DNA of 6,009 nucleotides from Streptomyces sp. NRRL F-4489 (GTDB taxonomy: Bacteria > Actinomycetota > Actinomycetes > Streptomycetales > Streptomycetaceae), in NCBI RefSeq assembly GCF_001509485.1, contig NZ_LLZI01000094.1:1-6009 (forward strand), given 5' to 3'. Made by a program: the position numbers and the translations under genes. The notes beneath the pieces were generated by a model. That model saw only the letters and a program-made list of their open reading frames with translations, ran no database searches and was not told the DNA's origin. Positions 5,209-6,009 of this stretch are shown here, one piece after another. Each line of letters opens with the position of its first letter. The first letter of the stretch is position 1.

Positions 5209-6009
5209 ATGGGATACCCGGTAGGCCAGGTCGCCGCCTTCGCCGGGGTCACCGTCCGCACCCTGCACCACTACGACCGGACCGGCCTGCTCCGCCCCAG
5301 CGACCGCAGCCCGGCCGGCTACCGCCTCTACGGCGACGCGGACCTCGCCCGGCTCCAGCAGATCCTCTTCTACCGGGAGCTGGGCTTCCCGCTCGACGAG
5401 ATCGCCGCGATCCTCGCCGACCCGGAGGCCAACGCCCTGGACCAGCTGCGCGCCCGGCACCGCCGGCTCACCGAGGAGATCCACCGGCTGAAGCGCCTGG
5501 TCGAGGTCGCCGAGCAGGCCATGGAGGTGCAGCAGACCGGCGTCCGGCTGACCCCGGAGGAGCGGTTCGAGGTCTTCGGCGAGATCGCGTTCGATGTGAC
5601 GTACGCGACCAAGGCCGAGCGGCAGTGGCAGCACAGCGAGGGCTACCGCCGCACGATGGCCCGGGCCGCCACGCACTCCAAGGACGACTGGGCGCGGATC
5701 ATGGCCGAGGCCGCGGACTGGCGGGCCCGCCTGACCGCCGCCTTCGACGCCGGCGCGCCCGCCGACGGGGAGCGCGCCATGGACCTCGCCGAGGAGCACC
5801 GCCGCCACCTCTCCCGCTGGTTCACCCCCTGCGACACCGCGATGCACGGCCGGATCGCGGACGACTTCGCCGCCGACCCCCGCGCCTTCGCCCTCCTCGT
5901 CCCGCCCACCGAACAGCGCCCCGGCCTGGCCCCGTACCTCCGCACCGCCATCCACGCCAACGCCGTCCGCCAATCACCCCCGCCCGCCGCCGGGCCACCC
6001 CACCCGCAC
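5209..6009 (+). CDS. TipAL-like MerR-family regulator (3' end outside the window)
   Basis: At least 267 codons with no stop in the window. Residues 1-70 are a MerR winged helix (MGYPVGQVAAFAGVTVRTLH, HYDRTGLLRPS, GYRLYGDADLARLQQI, ELGFPLDEI); 75-108 a dimerising coiled coil; about 113-253 a TipAS-type drug-binding domain (LTPEERFEVFG, DAGAPADGERAMDLAEEHRR, PGLAPYLRTAIHANAVRQ). S. lividans TipAL, a thiopeptide-activated autoregulator, aligns almost without gaps and ends near residue 253, so only a Pro-rich tail should be missing. GAAAGG (5197-5202) is 6 nt before the ATG, which fixes the start. Against recalled TipAL, Met110, the internal start of TipAS, is Thr110 here, and reactive Cys214 corresponds to Arg215; Cys208 matches Cys207. 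It probably senses hydrophobic peptide antibiotics or similar ligands in the cytoplasm and activates its own promoter at 5103-5133. Confidence 0.9.
   Translation, partial: MGYPVGQVAAFAGVTVRTLHHYDRTGLLRPSDRSPAGYRLYGDADLARLQQILFYRELGFPLDEIAAILADPEANALDQLRARHRRLTEEIHRLKRLVEVAEQAMEVQQTGVRLTPEERFEVFGEIAFDVTYATKAERQWQHSEGYRRTMARAATHSKDDWARIMAEAADWRARLTAAFDAGAPADGERAMDLAEEHRRHLSRWFTPCDTAMHGRIADDFAADPRAFALLVPPTEQRPGLAPYLRTAIHANAVRQSPPPAAGPPHPH

Noticed and set aside
4719..5261. Minus-strand reading frame in the divergent region
   Set aside because: It runs through the MerR operator, repeats and AT-rich island, with a Gly/Trp/Arg-rich product and no plausible ribosome site.
5110..5973. Minus-strand reading frame opposite the TipA-like gene
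   Set aside because: The plus strand encodes a complete MerR and TipAS-type domain with a good ribosome site; the opposite frame is low-complexity Gly/Val/Arg sequence.

Overview
The window is very GC-rich, codon third positions are almost all G or C, GTG starts are frequent and intergenic DNA is full of GC hairpins. Together with the families present (YtrA-type GntR/ABC locus, TipAL-type MerR regulator, lipoprotein beside a sensor kinase) this points to a chromosomal region of Streptomyces or a close relative. No mobile element, RNA gene or CRISPR array is visible.

Layout. (1) 1-2657, plus strand: a promoter with an operator-like inverted repeat, an ABC ATPase (72-1115), its membrane permease overlapping by ATGA (1112-2095), and a small GntR-family regulator (2265-2657) that may also have its own promoter. 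This looks like a self-regulated exporter or stress-response cassette. (2) 2658-2749: a convergent gap with two compact 8-bp-stem hairpins, one just after each stop codon. (3) 2750-4722, minus strand: a membrane sensor histidine kinase (2750-4102) preceded by a small secreted lipoprotein (4240-4722). No response regulator lies beside them, so the kinase is an orphan locally and the lipoprotein is its obvious candidate partner. (4) 4723-5208: a 486-bp divergent intergenic region rich in short repeats, with one AT-rich island and a MerR-type operator. (5) 5209 to the window end, plus strand: a TipAL-like MerR regulator that runs off the edge. Compared with my recollection of S. lividans TipAL, it lacks the internal Met start used for TipAS and has Arg at the thiostrepton-reactive cysteine position.

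A theme is short tandem repeats at gene edges: 15-bp units in the tail of the ABC ATPase, 6-bp units in the tail of the kinase, and 5-, 21-, 22- and 25-bp units between genes. No clearly new system is proven. The best leads are the lipoprotein/orphan kinase pair and the altered TipA-like drug sensor.
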